The position numbers and the translations under genes were made by a program. Below the pieces are notes generated by a model, which was not told where the DNA came from, made no database searches, and saw only the letters and a program-made list of their open reading frames with translations. DNA of 6,151 nucleotides from an uncultured Clostridia bacterium (GTDB lineage Bacteria > Bacillota > Clostridia > Oscillospirales > Acutalibacteraceae): positions 1 to 6,151 of the forward strand of contig CALBKQ010000127.1 of the NCBI GenBank assembly GCA_937895645.1. The letters run 5' to 3'. Positions 5,627 through 6,151 of this stretch are shown piece by piece (the first letter of the stretch is position 1; the number at the start of each line of letters is the position of its first letter).

Positions 5627-6151
5627 TGGATACAATGAACGGATTAAAAAGAACTGACTATTGCGGCACTCTTAATGCTAACTTTGTAGGCAAAGAGGTA
5701 ACAGTTGCAGGTTGGGTACAGCGTCGTCGTGACCTTGGCGCTTTGATTTTCATTGACTTGCGTGACAGAACTGGCGTTGTGCAGTTGGCATTTGACGACA
5801 ATACGGACCGTGAAGTTTTTGATAAGGCTTTTACAGTTCGTAGTGAATATGTACTTATGGCAAAAGGTATTGTCCGTGAACGTTCTTCAAAAAATAAGGA
5901 CATTCCTACAGGCGACATTGAAATTGAAGTTAAGGATTTAAGAATTGTTGGTGTAAGTGAAACACCACCTTTTGAAATCGTTGAAAATTGCCAGACATCA
6001 GAGGTAACTCGTCTTAAATACCGTTATCTTGACTTGCGTCGTCCTGACTTGCAGAAGAACATTCTTCTTCGTCACAAGATTACAAAGATTACTCGTGACT
6101 ATTTTGACGAAAACGGATTTATTGAAATTGAAACTCCAATGCTTATCCGTT
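5626..6151 (+). CDS. aspS: Aspartyl-tRNA synthetase, N-terminal part, cut by the right edge
   Basis: AspRS is a class II synthetase that charges tRNA-Asp with aspartate. The first 175 residues are present and the frame is open at the window edge; bacterial AspRS is usually about 590 aa. Residues ~12-110 form the OB-fold anticodon-binding domain with the bacterial signature GWVQRRRDLGALIFIDLRDR (29-48). YRYLDLRRPDLQKN (132-145) begins the catalytic core, and class II motif 1, GFIEIETPMLIR (164-175, invariant P171), closes the fragment. The bacterial type insertion domain, motif 2 and motif 3 would lie off the edge. The ATG shares its A with the hisS stop codon, so the two are almost certainly cotranscribed. 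The N-terminal signature resembles the discriminating E. coli type, which is a weak inference from this part alone. Confidence 0.95.
   Translation, partial: MDTMNGLKRTDYCGTLNANFVGKEVTVAGWVQRRRDLGALIFIDLRDRTGVVQLAFDDNTDREVFDKAFTVRSEYVLMAKGIVRERSSKNKDIPTGDIEIEVKDLRIVGVSETPPFEIVENCQTSEVTRLKYRYLDLRRPDLQKNILLRHKITKITRDYFDENGFIEIETPMLIR

Overview
The window looks like chromosomal core DNA from an AT-rich, endospore-forming, Gram-positive anaerobe (Clostridia; a Ruminococcaceae/Oscillospiraceae-type gut lineage is my guess). The reasons are a full-length SpoIIE sporulation phosphatase, strong AGGAGG-type ribosome binding sites, sigma-A-like promoters, a cysteine-rich HisRS, and the adjacent hisS-aspS pair that is typical of Firmicutes.

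Layout. Positions 1-141 are non-coding: possibly half of a terminator at the left edge, a broken inverted copy of a tRNA T-arm, and a strong intrinsic terminator serving the minus strand. A tRNA-Leu (anticodon CAG, encoded CCA) lies at 142-229 on the minus strand with its own promoter at 251-279. Positions 295-456 form a 162-bp palindromic element that ends one base before the spoIIE stop codon. spoIIE occupies 457-2769 on the minus strand. A divergent control region (2770-2979) separates it from a rightward run: a MinD-like ATPase (2980-3711), methylglyoxal synthase mgsA (3810-4214, own promoter), histidyl-tRNA synthetase hisS (4283-5626) and aspartyl-tRNA synthetase aspS (5626 to the right edge, truncated). 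hisS and aspS overlap by one base.

How the genes relate. SpoIIE activates sigma-F and works at the FtsZ polar septum. The divergent MinD-like protein belongs to a family that places the division septum, so the pair may be functionally linked, but that is inference. mgsA is a metabolic bypass of lower glycolysis. hisS and aspS are translation housekeeping genes, probably cotranscribed, possibly with mgsA.

Points of interest. The MinD-like protein stops just where the membrane-targeting helix should begin. MgsA has changed residues at two positions that are catalytic in the E. coli enzyme. The palindromic element has arms built from four in-phase 7-bp units. An inverted T-arm copy lies beyond the tRNA terminator. 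I did not see a clear novel defence or mobile system.
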